Part shown: positions 24,372 through 32,842 of the stretch, in pieces
How positions within the stretch are numbered: position 1 is the stretch's first letter
How the letters are laid out: each line of letters opens with the position of its first letter
Source of the DNA: an uncultured Holophagaceae bacterium
GTDB taxonomy: Bacteria; Acidobacteriota; Holophagae; Holophagales; Holophagaceae
DNA: 35,817 bases
Assembly: GCA_903880675.1 (NCBI GenBank)
Contig: CAIRQL010000226.1
Location: forward strand, 1 to 35,817
Reading direction: 5' to 3'
The notes under the pieces: generated by a model
The model's input: the letters and a program-made list of their open reading frames with translations, nothing else
Told to the model about the DNA's origin: nothing
Database searches by the model: none
Made by a program: the position numbers and the translations under genes

Positions 24372-25472
24372 ATGGCTGTCGCCTGTGGCATCGTGGGTCT
24401 TCCCAACGTGGGGAAGTCCACCCTTTTCAACGCCCTTACCCGTGCGGGTGCGGCTTCAGCCAACTACCCCTTTTGCACCATTGAGCCCAATACGGGTGTG
24501 GTGGATGTGCCGGATCCCCGCCTGGAGGTGCTGGCCAAGATCGTAAAACCCCAGCGGGTGCTCCCGGCGGCCCAGGAATTTGTCGACATTGCGGGCCTGG
24601 TGCGGGGCGCCAGCAAGGGCGAGGGGCTGGGCAATGCTTTCTTGGGACACATCCGGGAAACGGACGCCATCGTCCAGGTGGTCCGGTGCTTCGAGGACAG
24701 CAACGTCACCCACGTGGAGGGCGGCGTGTACCCGGAGCGGGACGTGAGCATCATCGAGACAGAGCTGGTTATCAAGGACCTGGACGCCGTGGAGAAGGGC
24801 CTGGAGCGGCACCGGAAGGTGGCCAAGACCGGCAACAAGGAAAGCGTGGCCATGGTGGCCGTGCTGGAGCGGGTCTTCGCGGCCCTGGACGGGGGCCAGT
24901 GGGCCCGGACGGCTGGCCTGAGCGAAGAAGAGAAGGTCCTGGTCAAGTCCTACGGCCTGCTCACCCTCAAGCCCACCCTGTTCGTGGGCAACATCGGGGA
25001 AGAGGACATCCGCAACCCCGAAGGGAACCCTCACTACCGTAGCCTCCTGGCCCTTGCCGCCGCCCGCCAGGCCCCCTGCATCCCCATCTGCTCCAAGCTC
25101 GAGGCGGAGATCCAGGACCTGCCCGAGGAGGACCGCCCCCAGTTCCTGGAAGAGGCCGGCCTGGCCGAGCCCGGCCTGAACGTGCTCATCCATGCCAGCT
25201 ACGACCTCCTGGGCCTCCAAACCTACTTCACCGCCGGGGTGAAGGAAGTGCGGGCCTGGACCATCCACCAGGGCGATACGGCCCCCCAGGCCGCCGGAGT
25301 CATCCACACGGACTTCGAGAAAGGCTTTATCCGGGCCCAGGTCATCGCCTACGAAGACTTCATCCAGTGCGGCGGTGAGCAGGGCGCCAAGGATGCCGGC
25401 AAAATGCGGACCGAGGGCAAGGACTACGTCGTCAAGAACGGCGACCTGATGAACTTCCTGTTCAACGTCTGA
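24372..25472 (+). CDS. ychF: Redox-regulated ATPase YchF (OLA1 family)
   Basis: This universally conserved 366-residue P-loop NTPase of the Obg family binds ribosomes and prefers ATP. Visible are the Walker A motif (GLPNVGKS, 9-16), the [10 protein letters not shown] switch region, [14 protein letters not shown] (G3), and the C-terminal TGS domain ending in [15 protein letters not shown], the family's hallmark tail. The ATG at 24372 has GGAGG about 6 bp upstream and gives the canonical N-terminus. A weak promoter (GATACT at 24347-24352) lies just upstream. It is linked to stress and translation control. Length is as expected. Confidence 0.95.
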   Translation: MAVACGIVGLPNVGKSTLFNALTRAGAASANYPFCTIEPNTGVVDVPDPRLEVLAKIVKPQRVLPAAQEFVDIAGLVRGASKGEGLGNAFLGHIRETDAIVQVVRCFEDSNVTHVEGGVYPERDVSIIETELVIKDLDAVEKGLERHRKVAKTGNKESVAMVAVLERVFAALDGGQWARTAGLSEEEKVLVKSYGLLTLKPTLFVGNIGEEDIRNPEGNPHYRSLLALAAARQAPCIPICSKLEAEIQDLPEEDRPQFLEEAGLAEPGLNVLIHASYDLLGLQTYFTAGVKEVRAWTIHQGDTAPQAAGVIHTDFEKGFIRAQVIAYEDFIQCGGEQGAKDAGKMRTEGKDYVVKNGDLMNFLFNV

Positions 25473-25518
25473 GCCAGAGACAGCCCAGGACTTAATGTCC
25501 CTGCCCAACTTCCCGATG

Positions 25519-25537
25519 CCTCCCTCAAGGTGGGAGG
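25519..25537 (+). promoter_or_regulatory. Hairpin covering the ribosome site of the PilZ-type gene
   Basis: A CCTCCC (25519-25524), TCAAGGT loop, GGGAGG (25532-25537) hairpin ends directly before the ATG at 25538. Its 3' arm is the Shine-Dalgarno-like sequence, so it could mask translation. Confidence 0.5.
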
Positions 25538-26794
25538 ATGGCGCAGCCCAAGACAGCACGATGGTCCGGGCGCGGTGCGCCCTTGGAGGACCCTGCCCAG
25601 ATCTGGCTGGCCATGCTGGACCTCCACCGCCAGGAGACGGAGTTCCAGATCAGGGTTGAGGGGGCCCACACCCTCCCCTACAGCGCCCGCATCGAGGCCC
25701 TGGACCGGGAGAAGGGGCTGCTTTTCCTCAAGCTCTTTCGCCCCTTGCCCCATGAGCTGGCTCTGGAGGCTCCCTTTGCCATGCTATTCACCGCGGAGGA
25801 CCAGCGCTTCGAGGCCCCCACCCTCTTCCGGGGTCGGGAGAGCTACCTTCTCTACCGCTTCACCCTGCCAGCCCTGCTGGTGCCCTCGGACCGCCGCCGC
25901 CACAAGCGCTATCCCTTCCGGCCCCGGGAAAAGGCCTATGTGGTCGCCCAGGACGGCACGGTGCCGGGGTACGGCCTCTCCGGCCCCCTGGTGAACCTCT
26001 GCCTGGGCGGACTGGCCTTCCGGGTGGACCGCGTGCTGAGGCTGGATGACCACATGCGCATCACGCCCAACCTGTCCTTCTACGAGCGGGGCAAGGACCT
26101 CCCGGCGCTGGGCATCCGGGACCTGCCTGGCCTGCAGGTCTTCCAGTGCCGGGGGGTCCTGGCCAATGCCATCGAGCGGGACGGGGAGATCATCGTCGGG
26201 GTGCAGTTCGGGGAGCTGAAGGAGTCAGAGCTGAAGGAGCTCCAGGGGGTCCTAAACCTCCGGGACCTCAAGCAGCGGGCGTCGATATCCCTCGGCACGG
26301 AGGCCCCCCGGGAGGCCGCCTCTCGCGAGCCTGCCTCCCGGAAGCAGGAACCAGCCGGACGGATGTCCCCCGCCGGAGCCTTGAATCCCGAGGCTCTCCT
26401 CCGCCTGGGGCGGCGCAGCACCCGGGTGCTGCTGGCCATGGCCCCTGGACCAGACCGGGATGGCATCTGCGCTGCGCTAGGGGAGGCGGGCTACCTCCTG
26501 CTGGAGTGTGCGGACTCCCTGGGCCAGGCTCTGACCGACCTACCCACCGACCACCACGCAGTGATGCCCCTCCTGCTCTTTGAAGCCTCTTCCCTGGAGG
26601 CGCCCCCCGTGGCTGCTCTCAGGGCGCACCGCCAAGCCGTGGGCGACTGGCTGGACCTGCCAGTGGCTCTGATCTGTCCCCGGGGCCAACCCCTGCCACC
26701 GTCCGGGGACCCAGGCCTGCGCCCCCTCCCCTGGCCCGAGACCGGCGAAGCCGAGTGGACCGAGATCCTCGACGACCTGGCGGGGATACTCTAG
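25538..26794 (+). CDS. YcgR-like PilZ domain protein with C-terminal receiver-like region
   Basis: This 418-residue protein has a YcgR-like N-terminal domain at about 15-115. A PilZ domain at about 117-245 contains the arginine motif DRRRHKRY (R120-x3-R124), and the second c-di-GMP motif reads N153-L-C155-L-G-G158, so the usual Ser is Cys. A Pro/Ala/Arg linker (about 250-285) leads to a degenerate response-regulator-like alpha/beta domain at about 292-418 (RVLLAMAPGPDRDGICAALGEAG), which lacks a clear phospho-acceptor Asp. It probably senses c-di-GMP and acts on motility or the envelope. No flagellar genes are nearby. Its stop shares the CTAG at 26791-26794 with the convergent kinase gene. 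Confidence 0.78.
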   Translation: MAQPKTARWSGRGAPLEDPAQIWLAMLDLHRQETEFQIRVEGAHTLPYSARIEALDREKGLLFLKLFRPLPHELALEAPFAMLFTAEDQRFEAPTLFRGRESYLLYRFTLPALLVPSDRRRHKRYPFRPREKAYVVAQDGTVPGYGLSGPLVNLCLGGLAFRVDRVLRLDDHMRITPNLSFYERGKDLPALGIRDLPGLQVFQCRGVLANAIERDGEIIVGVQFGELKESELKELQGVLNLRDLKQRASISLGTEAPREAASREPASRKQEPAGRMSPAGALNPEALLRLGRRSTRVLLAMAPGPDRDGICAALGEAGYLLLECADSLGQALTDLPTDHHAVMPLLLFEASSLEAPPVAALRAHRQAVGDWLDLPVALICPRGQPLPPSGDPGLRPLPWPETGEAEWTEILDDLAGIL

Positions 26795-28932
26795 GAGCCA
26801 GGCAGGGGCGTGACGCGGGCCACCTGACCTTGCCCATCCACCCGCTGGAACCCGTCCTCGATGCGGTTGCCACCTCGGAGGATGGGATCCGCCGCCTCTC
26901 GCGCCAGCAGGATGCCCCCTCGGGCGTTGCGGTGGACCACACACTCCTCCAGGGTCACCTGGGAGTCATCCAACAGCAGCAGGCCCGAGTCCCGGCCATC
27001 CCGGAGGGTGCATCGGACCAGCAGCAGGCTGCCGCCGGATTCGACCTGCACACCCACTCCGGCATTGCCCACGATCTCGCACCCATCCAGGACGCCCTGC
27101 CCCCCGTCGGCGCAGTCAATGCCGAGGGACCGCCCCTCCGCGAAGGTGGTGGCGCGGACCTGGACGGTGGCCCCCCGGTGGATGAGGAGGCCAGAGCCTC
27201 CGTTGGACCGCACCTGGCAGCCCTCCAGGGTGGCCAGGCCCCGATCCATGACCGAGATTCCGAAGCCTTCGTTCCCGCTCACCTGACACTTGCGCAGGAC
27301 CACATTGGCCCCCGCCAGGACATGGGCCCCCGCACACCCATTGCCCGAAAGCTCGCAGGCCTCCAGGGTGGCCTGGCTCTGCTCCAGGGCCAGGAGGCCG
27401 GCATAGTGGCTGTCCACCAAACGGCATTGGGTGAATTGGCCCCGGGACTCTCGACCCAGCTCCACGGCGCCGGCCGCCCCCGACAGGGTGCTGCCCTCCA
27501 GGGTGGCCTGACCCCGGGCTCCCAGACGCAGGCCCGTGCCTGGCCCAGGCCCCACCTGCATAGCCTGGAGGGTCACCTGGCCCCCGGCCTCTACCCGGAT
27601 CCCTGCCTCCTGGAACCCCTCGATGCTGCCCCCCTCCAGGCGGGCCTGGGCCAGAGCGGCCACGGTCAAGCCCCTGAGTCCTGTTGCCAGGATCCTGCAG
27701 TCCCGAAGCGTCAACTGGCCTCCGGCCACCTCCACGCAGGTGCCCGCTCCGGACAGCGTGCACCCCTCCACGATCGGAAAGCCCCGGTCGATGCGAAGGA
27801 CGGAATGACCCGGGGCTCCCCGGAGGGTCACCCCCCGCAGGACGGGGGCACCGGCTGCCAGCACCAGGGTGGGCCCGCCGACCCCTTCCAGGACCACCTC
27901 GCCGGGTTCTCCGACTCCCAGAATTTCCACATCCTTGTCCACCGTGACACTCTCCCGGTAGATCCCGGGCAGCAGGAGGATCTCGGAGCCTGCCCGGGCC
28001 TGGCGGAGGGCCACCTTGAGGCTCAGACAGTGGGCCTGGCCGCCCTTTCCCACCCGGATCTTTTGGGGGACTTCTTCCTCCCGGCGATCGGACCCCGAGG
28101 AAGCATCCTGCCACTCCCGCAGCACGGCCCGGAGGCAGCTGCCCAGGTCCTCCGCGTCCGCCGGCCGATCCTCCGGGCGCTTGCTTAGGGTGCGCAGCAC
28201 CAGAGGAGCCAGGGAGCGGGGAACGCCTTCCAGGTCCGAGGGCCGCAGGGGGTCCGGCGGGTGCAATAGAATGCGATTGAGGATGGAAGCATTGCTCCCC
28301 CCGGGGAAAGGCTTGCGGCCCCCGGTGAGGACCTCGTAGAGGATCACCCCGAGGGCGAAGAGGTCCGAAGCGGCCCCGGCGGTCCCCTGGTCCAGATATT
28401 CGGGTGCCATGTAGCTCACGGTGCCCACCCGGACCCCGGCTTCCGTGAGGCCCGGATCGCCCATCTGGGCCACCCCGAAGTCCATGACCTTGGCGTGGGG
28501 GCGCTTGCCGTGGCGGGTCACCAAAATGTTGGCGGGCTTGATGTCCCGGTGGACCACTCCGTGGTCGTGAGCATAGGCCAGGCCCTCGCAGACCTGCACC
28601 AGCACCCTCAGCAGCTCCTCTTTGGAGGCCTTCCCCCGCTGGATGATGGCCTCCAGGTCCTCACCGTGGACGTACTCCATGGCCAAGTAGTGCAGGCCCT
28701 CATCCTCGCCGAACTCATAGACCGTGACGATGTTGGGATGGTTGAGGAGGGCCACGGCCCGGGCCTCCCGCTCGAAGCGGGTGTGGGCCTCCTCCCCAAA
28801 GTTGGCGCTGGCACTGATGACCTTGAGGGCCACCTCCCGCCCCAGGGAGGGATCGCGCCCCAGGTAGACCTCCCCCATGGAGCCCTTGCCCAGGAGCTTG
28901 CTAACCACGAATTTTCCGAGGCGTTCCCGCAT
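26791..28932 (-). CDS. Ser/Thr protein kinase fused to a right-handed beta-helix
   Basis: This 713-residue protein has a Hanks-type kinase domain at about 7-275 with the full active set: GKGSMGEVY loop, Lys37 (VALK), Asp130 in HRDIKPAN, Asp151 in DFG and APE. After a short polar linker, residues about 295-713 consist of repeated 20-25-residue coils (TLEGCQVRSNGGSGLLIHRG and similar) typical of NosD/pectate-lyase-like parallel beta-helices. No membrane helix separates the two, unlike PASTA-type kinases, so both parts are predicted cytoplasmic. The ATG at 28932 was chosen. A TTG at 28968 would add 12 residues. The gene follows htpX by 42 bp in an apparent operon with the partner-switching genes. 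Confidence 0.88.
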   Translation of the reverse strand: MRERLGKFVVSKLLGKGSMGEVYLGRDPSLGREVALKVISASANFGEEAHTRFEREARAVALLNHPNIVTVYEFGEDEGLHYLAMEYVHGEDLEAIIQRGKASKEELLRVLVQVCEGLAYAHDHGVVHRDIKPANILVTRHGKRPHAKVMDFGVAQMGDPGLTEAGVRVGTVSYMAPEYLDQGTAGAASDLFALGVILYEVLTGGRKPFPGGSNASILNRILLHPPDPLRPSDLEGVPRSLAPLVLRTLSKRPEDRPADAEDLGSCLRAVLREWQDASSGSDRREEEVPQKIRVGKGGQAHCLSLKVALRQARAGSEILLLPGIYRESVTVDKDVEILGVGEPGEVVLEGVGGPTLVLAAGAPVLRGVTLRGAPGHSVLRIDRGFPIVEGCTLSGAGTCVEVAGGQLTLRDCRILATGLRGLTVAALAQARLEGGSIEGFQEAGIRVEAGGQVTLQAMQVGPGPGTGLRLGARGQATLEGSTLSGAAGAVELGRESRGQFTQCRLVDSHYAGLLALEQSQATLEACELSGNGCAGAHVLAGANVVLRKCQVSGNEGFGISVMDRGLATLEGCQVRSNGGSGLLIHRGATVQVRATTFAEGRSLGIDCADGGQGVLDGCEIVGNAGVGVQVESGGSLLLVRCTLRDGRDSGLLLLDDSQVTLEECVVHRNARGGILLAREAADPILRGGNRIEDGFQRVDGQGQVARVTPLPGS

Positions 28933-28974
28933 GGGTAGCCTATCGGCAGGGGAGCCCGCAGCATTCAATCCCGG

Positions 28975-29814
28975 TCAGCGGGCCTCGATGGGCATCTGCC
29001 GCAGGCGCTCCACCCGCACCTCCATGGGGGGGTGGGTGGAGAACAGCCCCATGACGCCGCCGCCGCTGAGGGGGCTCACGATCATCATGTGGGCGGTGGC
29101 GGGCTGGGCGGATTCCATGGGCAGCTGCTGGTTGTAGCTGTGCAGCCGCTCCAGGGCCGAGGCCAGCATGTCGGGGCGGCCGGTGAGGTGGGCGCTGTAG
29201 TCATCGGCCATGTACTCGCGGGAGCGGCTCACGGCCATCTGCAGCAGGAGGGCGGCGATGGGGCCCAGGATCATGATGGCGATGCCGGCGATGGGATTGG
29301 AGCGGCCCTCGTCGTCCCGGGGCGTGAACCAGATGGCCATCCGCGACAGGAACATGATGGCCTGGGCCAGCACCGCCGCCAGGCTGCCGATGAGGATGTC
29401 CCGGTGCTTGACGTGGCCCAGCTCGTGGGCGATGACAGCCTCCAGCTCAGGCCGACTGAGGATCCGCATCAGACCCTCTGTGACGGCCACCACAGCGTGA
29501 TCGGGGTCCCGCCCGGTGGCGAAAGCGTTGGGCGTGTCCTCGGGGATGATGGCGATGCGTGGCATGGGCAGGCCGGCCCGCTGGGCGAGGTTGGCCACGA
29601 TGGCATGCAGGGCGGGGGCCTCTTCGGGGCCGACCACCTGGGCTCCGTAGCTGGCCAGCACGATGCGGTCGGAGAAGAAGTAGCTGAAGCCGTTGAGCGC
29701 GAGCCCCAGGACCAAAGCCAGCACCATGCCGGACTCGCCACCCACCATTCCGCCGATCCACACCAGCACGCCGGTCATGGCGACGATGAGGAGTAGGGTC
29801 TTGGCCTGATTCAT
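28975..29814 (-). CDS. htpX: Membrane zinc metalloprotease HtpX
   Basis: This 279-residue M48B peptidase degrades damaged or misfolded inner-membrane proteins. Two N-terminal hydrophobic helices (about 5-25 and 28-48) are followed by the zinc motif H130-E131-x2-H134 (AHELGHVKHRD), two further hydrophobic stretches, and the third-ligand region SREYMADDYSA (Glu). STHPPMEVRVERL near the C-terminus is typical. Length is normal. It lies 34 bp after the SpoIIE-type phosphatase on the same strand. Its place between a stress-type partner switch and a Ser/Thr kinase suggests the operon handles envelope stress. Confidence 0.95.
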   Translation of the reverse strand: MNQAKTLLLIVAMTGVLVWIGGMVGGESGMVLALVLGLALNGFSYFFSDRIVLASYGAQVVGPEEAPALHAIVANLAQRAGLPMPRIAIIPEDTPNAFATGRDPDHAVVAVTEGLMRILSRPELEAVIAHELGHVKHRDILIGSLAAVLAQAIMFLSRMAIWFTPRDDEGRSNPIAGIAIMILGPIAALLLQMAVSRSREYMADDYSAHLTGRPDMLASALERLHSYNQQLPMESAQPATAHMMIVSPLSGGGVMGLFSTHPPMEVRVERLRQMPIEAR

Positions 29815-29848
29815 GGATCCGCCTCCGAGTTCAAGAATACCGTTGCCC

Positions 29849-31420
29849 TCAAGGGCCCGTCCGTTTGATGACGACCAGCGTCACATCATCCCGGAAGCGG
29901 CCCTCCCCGAGGTGCTGAAAGGCTGCCACCAGCAGAGCTTCGAACAGGTCGTCGGCATTGGCGTCGGGCATCCGGCGCACCACCTCCGCCAGAGGGCCAT
30001 CCCCGAGGTCCTCCCCCGCCGCGTTTTCCGCCTCGACCATGCCGTCCGTGAAGATCACCAGCACGTCTCCGGGCTCCATTCGGGCCTGACCCTCGTGGAA
30101 GGCCGCCCCGGGCAGGAGACCCACCATGGGCCCGGTGGGAGAGAGGCGGGCCACCTCGCCGGCAGCCCGCACCAGCAGCGGCGGGTTGTGGCCCCCGTTC
30201 ACATAACGCAGGTCCCCGTTCAGGGGGTTGAGGCTGCCGGCGAAGAGGGTGGTGTAGCGATTCCCGTCCCGCACATCATCCATGCGGCGGTTGACCCGCT
30301 CGGCCAGGCGGCCCCAGTCATCGACCCGCCGGTAGGCCATGGCCCGGAGAAAGGCGGAGAGCTGGGTCATCATCAGGGAGGCCGGCAGGCCCTTCCCCGA
30401 GATGTCCCCCACCGCCAGGTGCAGGCGATCCCCCTGGACCTCGTCCCGGGCCATCCAGAGGTCGTAGAGGTCCCCTCCCACGGCCTGGTAGGGCAGGTTG
30501 GCCGCGGCGCACTGCCAGCCCTCCGGCTCCGGGAGGGTCTTGGGCAGGAGGCGGCGCTGGATGTTCCGTGCCAGGTCCAGGTCCTTCTCCATGCGATCCG
30601 CCTGGATCCGCGCCTCGCGCAGGTCCAGGCTGGACAGCTGGGAAGAGGTGAGGTTCAGGAGGGTGCGGAGGAAGACCAGGTCATCCTCGCTCATCTGGCC
30701 CACCGCCGGCTCAGCGGCAAAGGCAAACCCGTGGCTCCGGCTCTGGTCCCGAAGCTCCACGGCGTGAACCAGGTTCCGGGTCTGGACCACCTCGTGCAGC
30801 TCCTCCCCGATGAGGGCGTCCGGGAGGTTGCCGAGACCCTTGGCGTGGAGGACCTCCCCCTGGGGGCCCACCACCAGCAGGCGCATGATGCGGAACTCGC
30901 CCATCAGGGTGTTGGCCATGAGGCGGATCAGGTCCCGCCGGGTCTCCACCACCCCCAGGTTGCGGGTCAGCTCGAAGACCGTGTTGAGACGGGAGAGCTG
31001 CAGCGCCAGGGACTGGTTCTGGGTGCTCCGAACAGCCTCGGCCCGTCGCCAGGCCAGCAGGGGGGCGCTGATGGAGAGCAGGAGCGGGAGGGCGTCGGGC
31101 GCGCTCTCGGCCTTCAGAACCAGATGGCCATAGGTCTCTTCCGCATAAGTCCAGGGAAACACCAGCCAGCCCGGGCCGGGATAGGTGGGAAAGGCCGGGG
31201 CACCGCCGCGCAGGAAGAGCCACGAGCCGCCATCCCAGACACCGCCCTGGCTGGCCTTGGCAATGCCGAGGGCTGTGGTTCCCACCAGGTGGATGAGGTC
31301 TTCTTCAGAGCCCTGACGGGGGAAGGTCTCCAGGAAATCGATGAGAGGAAGCAGCTCCTGGGCTCCCTCGGGGATCTTCATCGCCAGCTGGCGGAGGCGC
31401 TCAAAGGAGTGGGTCTGCAT
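29849..31420 (-). CDS. PP2C-type (SpoIIE/RsbU-like) protein phosphatase with GAF-like sensor
   Basis: This 523-residue protein has a variable N-terminal region (1 to about 130), a GAF-like sensor at about 140-275, and a coiled linker (IQADRMEKDLDLARNIQRRLLP), the usual lead-in to RsbU-type catalytic domains. The PP2C/SpoIIE domain (about 290-520) shows the metal-binding acidic motifs GGDLYDLW, AVGDISGKG, FTDGM and RDDVTLV, and NGGHNPP. It should dephosphorylate the STAS antagonist encoded two genes upstream. The ATG at 31420 lies 19 bp after the HATPase stop. The sensed signal is unknown. Confidence 0.9.
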   Translation of the reverse strand: MQTHSFERLRQLAMKIPEGAQELLPLIDFLETFPRQGSEEDLIHLVGTTALGIAKASQGGVWDGGSWLFLRGGAPAFPTYPGPGWLVFPWTYAEETYGHLVLKAESAPDALPLLLSISAPLLAWRRAEAVRSTQNQSLALQLSRLNTVFELTRNLGVVETRRDLIRLMANTLMGEFRIMRLLVVGPQGEVLHAKGLGNLPDALIGEELHEVVQTRNLVHAVELRDQSRSHGFAFAAEPAVGQMSEDDLVFLRTLLNLTSSQLSSLDLREARIQADRMEKDLDLARNIQRRLLPKTLPEPEGWQCAAANLPYQAVGGDLYDLWMARDEVQGDRLHLAVGDISGKGLPASLMMTQLSAFLRAMAYRRVDDWGRLAERVNRRMDDVRDGNRYTTLFAGSLNPLNGDLRYVNGGHNPPLLVRAAGEVARLSPTGPMVGLLPGAAFHEGQARMEPGDVLVIFTDGMVEAENAAGEDLGDGPLAEVVRRMPDANADDLFEALLVAAFQHLGEGRFRDDVTLVVIKRTGP

Positions 31421-31439
31421 CGGGGGTGGGCGACCGCTC

Positions 31440-31877
31440 TCAGCTGATCTTCTTGATCAGGCAGCACTCATTCCTGCCCGAGTCCTCATCGGCCCGGAAG
31501 CGGACCTCATCCATGAACCGGCTCATGAGCAGCAGGCCCAGCCCACCCTTGCGGGGGTGCTTGATGTACTCGCTGGGATCCGGCAGCACCAGTTGATCCT
31601 CCCGGATGCCCTGGCCGGAATGCCAGATGTGCACCTCAAGGGCCTGGGGGGTGAAGCGCAGCTCCAGCTCCACGCTGTGGTGCCCCTCGCCGCCGTAGGC
31701 ATGGAGGATGACGTTGGTGACCGCCTCGTCCACGGCGATGCTCACCTTCGCCGCCGTCGCATCGTCCAGCCCGGCCACCACGGAGGCGCGCTTCGCCAGC
31801 CCGGTCACCAGGTTCAGATAGCGGGTCTGGCTCGGGATGATGAGCCGGAACTGGGCGTGATCCACCTTGGCCGCCAC
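31440..31877 (-). CDS. RsbW/SpoIIAB-like serine kinase (anti-sigma type HATPase)
   Basis: This 145-residue GHKL ATPase of the anti-sigma family would phosphorylate the STAS partner and hold a sigma factor or other target. The N box is intact (DEAVTNVILHAY, Glu51 and Asn55), and KGGLGLLLM forms the G2-like ATP lid. The G1 box, usually DxGxG, reads H86-S-G-Q-G, so the adenine-contacting Asp is His. GTG at 31877 starts 2 bp after the STAS stop, indicating tight coupling. No sigma factor gene is in the window, so the downstream target is unknown. Confidence 0.85.
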   Translation of the reverse strand: MAAKVDHAQFRLIIPSQTRYLNLVTGLAKRASVVAGLDDATAAKVSIAVDEAVTNVILHAYGGEGHHSVELELRFTPQALEVHIWHSGQGIREDQLVLPDPSEYIKHPRKGGLGLLLMSRFMDEVRFRADEDSGRNECCLIKKIS

Positions 31878-31879
31878 CC

Positions 31880-32233
31880 TCAGCCCCCAGCCTCGGGGGA
31901 AGCAAGGGCCTGGCTCTCGTCGGGGAAGACACGGTAGAGCTGAGTGAATCCGAGGGTGTCGAAGATCGCGAAGACATTGTCCTGGAGGTTCGACAGCAGG
32001 ATGTCCCCGCCATGCTCCCGCACGGTCTCGATCAGGCCCATGATGGCCCCCAGCCCCGCCGAGCTGATGTAGCTGAGGTCGCGGCAGTTGATCAGGATCC
32101 GGTACTGGCCTCCCTGGACCAGCCCCTCCAGGGCCGCTTCGAAGTCCCGGACCGTGTGGGCATTGATGAACCCGGCGGGGAGCACCACTGCCACCTCGCC
32201 AGCCTGCCTGACTGCAATGGAAAGATCCGCCAT
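31880..32233 (-). CDS. STAS domain anti-anti-sigma (RsbV/SpoIIAA-like) protein
   Basis: This 117-residue STAS antagonist is the phospho-switch of the partner-switching trio. The key loop reads YISSAGLG, with Ser58 at the position phosphorylated in SpoIIAA/RsbV. The residue before it, normally Asp, is Ser57. The unphosphorylated form binds the HATPase (next gene) and frees its target, and the SpoIIE-type phosphatase resets it. It is the first gene of the leftward operon, with a promoter candidate at 32258-32287. Confidence 0.9.
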   Translation of the reverse strand: MADLSIAVRQAGEVAVVLPAGFINAHTVRDFEAALEGLVQGGQYRILINCRDLSYISSAGLGAIMGLIETVREHGGDILLSNLQDNVFAIFDTLGFTQLYRVFPDESQALASPEAGG

Positions 32234-32257
32234 GCCTGGACTCCGGGAACCTGCGCC

Positions 32258-32287
32258 ATCCTAGCGGCTCCCCCGGGGTGTGTCCAA
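32258..32287 (-). promoter_or_regulatory. Candidate promoter for the partner-switching operon
   Basis: On the minus strand, TTGGAC (32287-32282), 18 bp, TAGGAT (32263-32258), 24 bp before the ATG at 32233. Confidence 0.45.
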
Positions 32288-32342
32288 AGATACCGGGGCA
32301 GAGCGGGCTCTTGGGCGTCTCTCCAGACCCCTTTGGAGACTC

Positions 32343-32367
32343 TGCGGGGCCCTCCCAGGACCCCGCA
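32343..32367. promoter_or_regulatory. Inverted repeat in a divergent promoter region
   Basis: TGCGGGG/CCCCGCA with an 11-nt spacer lies between the divergent STAS and FYDLN genes. There is no upstream gene for it to terminate, so an operator or leader structure is possible. Confidence 0.35.
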
Positions 32368-32512
32368 AACCCCGTTTTGAGGAGCCCGCCGGGCTATGCC
32401 CGTTCTCGGCAGTGGCCATAATCATGCGGCTGAGATATTTCCGGCCATGGATGACAAGTGGGTCCAATTCTGTTACAACCATGTACTTTTGAGTCTGTAC
32501 GAGGATTTGAAC

Positions 32513-32809
32513 ATGGCTGATCTCGGCAAGAAGCACTCCTGTTTCCAGTGTGGGGCGAAATTCTATGACCTCGGCAGGCTCGAGGCCCTGTGCCCGAAGT
32601 GCGGTGCCAACCAGAAGGCGGCACCGGCCAAACCCAAGGCACTGAAAAAGGAAAAGAGCGTCCATGTCATCGAGGATGACGAGACGCCGGAACCCGAGGC
32701 TGAGGTCCTGGAAGAGCCGTTCGGCGAGCCCGCCGTGGCCATCGAGCGAGGGGGACGGGGTGAGGGTTTCGATCCCGGCGACCTGCGGATGGACGACTAC
32801 GACGAGTAA
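32513..32809 (+). CDS. FYDLN-acid (TIGR02300-type) zinc-ribbon protein
   Basis: This 98-residue protein has an N-terminal zinc ribbon C10-x2-C13 and C27-x2-C30. The diagnostic FYDL (17-20) lies between them, and a Lys-rich stretch and long acidic tail follow. This is exactly the architecture of the TIGR02300/FYDLN_acid family, whose role is not known. The ATG at 32513 is supported by GAGGAT 7 bp upstream and by the family start (MADLGKKHSC). The 279-bp gap before it carries an inverted repeat and AT-richer promoter-like sequence at 32410-32510. Confidence 0.85.
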   Translation: MADLGKKHSCFQCGAKFYDLGRLEALCPKCGANQKAAPAKPKALKKEKSVHVIEDDETPEPEAEVLEEPFGEPAVAIERGGRGEGFDPGDLRMDDYDE

Positions 32810-32842
32810 TCCGGCCACCGGGTTGAGCATACTGTCCCGGTG

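Noticed and set aside
29813-31447. 544-codon open frame opposite the SpoIIE-type phosphatase
   Set aside because: It is a composition-driven shadow of a clearly real gene on the other strand.
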